Source: Kurthia sibirica (lineage in GTDB: Bacteria > Bacillota > Bacilli > Bacillales_A > Planococcaceae). From it: a stretch of 64,000 nt of DNA. Below are positions 63,498-64,000 of the stretch, piece after piece. Location: contig NZ_QFVR01000009.1 of the NCBI RefSeq assembly GCF_003143975.1, positions 62,001 to 126,000 on the forward strand, in the 5' to 3' direction. A program made the translations under genes and the position numbers. Under the pieces are notes generated by a model. The model was not told the DNA's origin. It made no database searches and saw only the letters and a program-made list of their open reading frames with translations. How positions within the stretch are numbered: the stretch's first letter is position 1; the number at the start of each line of letters is the position of its first letter.

Positions 63498-63806
63498 GTG
63501 ACTCATCAATGTGATTCATATAATTTAGATGAAGAAACTCTATTCGTTGTTACACAAACATTCAAAGCACTAAGCGACCCAACGCGCATCCGTATTTTAA
63601 ACTATCTATGTGGCAAAGAGAAATCCGTAAATGATATAGCCAATTCTCTGGAGTTAAGTCAATCTGCTGTTTCACATCAACTGCGATTTTTGAAAAATCT
63701 CCGATTGGTCCGCTTTAGAAGAGAGGGCACAACCATGTATTATGCGCATGATGATGATCATATCATTAACTTGATGCATCAAGCAATCGATCATGCAAAA
63801 CACTAA
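63498..63806 (+). CDS. czrA: ArsR/SmtB-type zinc-sensing repressor (CzrA-like)
   Basis: A 102-aa winged-helix repressor. DNA-recognition part: [25 protein letters not shown]. The C-terminal helix reads [17 protein letters not shown], a perfect fit to the alpha-5 zinc motif D-x-H-x10-H-x2-H. It should release the operator of the exporter operon when zinc or cobalt is high. It is co-transcribed with czcD. Start is GTG after AGAGGAGTG. Confidence 0.95.
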   Translation: MTHQCDSYNLDEETLFVVTQTFKALSDPTRIRILNYLCGKEKSVNDIANSLELSQSAVSHQLRFLKNLRLVRFRREGTTMYYAHDDDHIINLMHQAIDHAKH

Positions 63807-63826
63807 TTAAATAAAAAACGAGTAAC

Positions 63827-63869
63827 AGCGCCATTGCCGATGACTAAAAGTAATGGCGCTTTTTGTATA
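63827..63869 (+). terminator. Rho-independent terminator
   Basis: AGCGCCATTGCC / GTAATGGCGCTTTTTG forms a stem with a 14-base loop, closing the czcD-czrA unit. Confidence 0.88.
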
Positions 63870-63946
63870 GGTACTTAAAAAAGGATTGTCAGCGATACCC
63901 TGACTCTGTTACTGTAAAATGACTGGACAGAGTAGGAGGAACGAAG

Positions 63947-64000
63947 ATGAATATAAGCAAAGATGCTACAATACACTCCCCAGAAATTCAGGCAATAAAT
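63947..64000 (+). CDS. Start of a further gene, cut by the window edge
   Basis: AGGAGGAACGAAG followed by ATG opens a frame MNISKDATIHSPEIQAIN that runs to the end of the window. The ribosome site is strong. Too little is present to name the product. Confidence 0.6.
   Translation, partial: MNISKDATIHSPEIQAIN

Overview
The window is AT-rich DNA with Shine-Dalgarno sites of the GGAGG type, GTG/TTG starts, many Rho-independent terminators, a T-box leader, a TPP riboswitch and cre-like boxes. Together with the gene order ccdA-yneI-ccdC-DUF2621, the DUF1659-DUF2922-YvrJ trio and the tenI-thiO-thiS-thiG-thiF string, this indicates a member of the Bacillales. A Planococcaceae/Caryophanaceae type such as Lysinibacillus, Solibacillus or Kurthia is my best guess, by inference only. 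I see no tRNA, rRNA, CRISPR or replication origin.

Layout. 0-9 kb: small membrane and NERD proteins, a cytochrome c maturation block (CcdA, response regulator, CcdC, DUF2621) with a Sco-type copper chaperone nearby, two orphan regulators, an MFS permease and a LysM/Apf-like secreted wall protein. 9.3-11 kb: an unrecognised 574-aa protein. 11.3-19.9 kb: one long operon for CoA-dependent acid breakdown (ADP-forming acyl-CoA synthetase, two MaoC-like half-hydratases, thiolase-like protein, Zn-ribbon/DUF35 partner, two acyl-CoA dehydrogenases, aldehyde dehydrogenase). It is preceded by a cre box and a perfect palindromic operator and faces a choloylglycine-hydrolase gene. The set resembles the actinobacterial igr/ChsE-ChsH-Ltp2 steroid side-chain module, including split catalytic motifs in both enzyme pairs. 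I regard it as the most interesting system here.

20-33.6 kb: membrane proteins (DUF308, DUF218), VOC protein, an IS6-type MITE, a 621-aa orphan, phosphoesterase, topoisomerase III, alcohol dehydrogenase, MscL, a DHA2 drug exporter and a SecB-fold candidate. 33.8-41 kb is a decaying accessory zone. It holds ISL3 and IS6 remnants, two copies of a roughly 200-bp inverted-end repeat, two full tandem paralogues and one fragment of secreted beta-helix/InlB-B-repeat proteins, and two pseudogenes. 41-44.5 kb: a nicotinamidase-like hydrolase and an overlapping pair of PLP-barrel enzyme and aldonolactone-oxidase-type flavoprotein.

44.8-54.3 kb: branched-chain amino acid operon ilvE-ilvD-[T-box]-ilvB-ilvN-ilvC-leuB-leuC-leuD, with leuA missing from its usual place. 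54.4-60.7 kb: TPP-riboswitch-controlled operon joining a ThiXYZ pyrimidine-precursor transporter to thiazole synthesis (tenI, thiO, thiS, thiG, thiF). The ATPase gene carries an apparent frameshift near its end. 60.7-64 kb: GNAT acetyltransferase, two cation-diffusion-facilitator exporters and a CzrA/SmtB-type zinc-sensing repressor, then the start of a further gene cut by the window edge.
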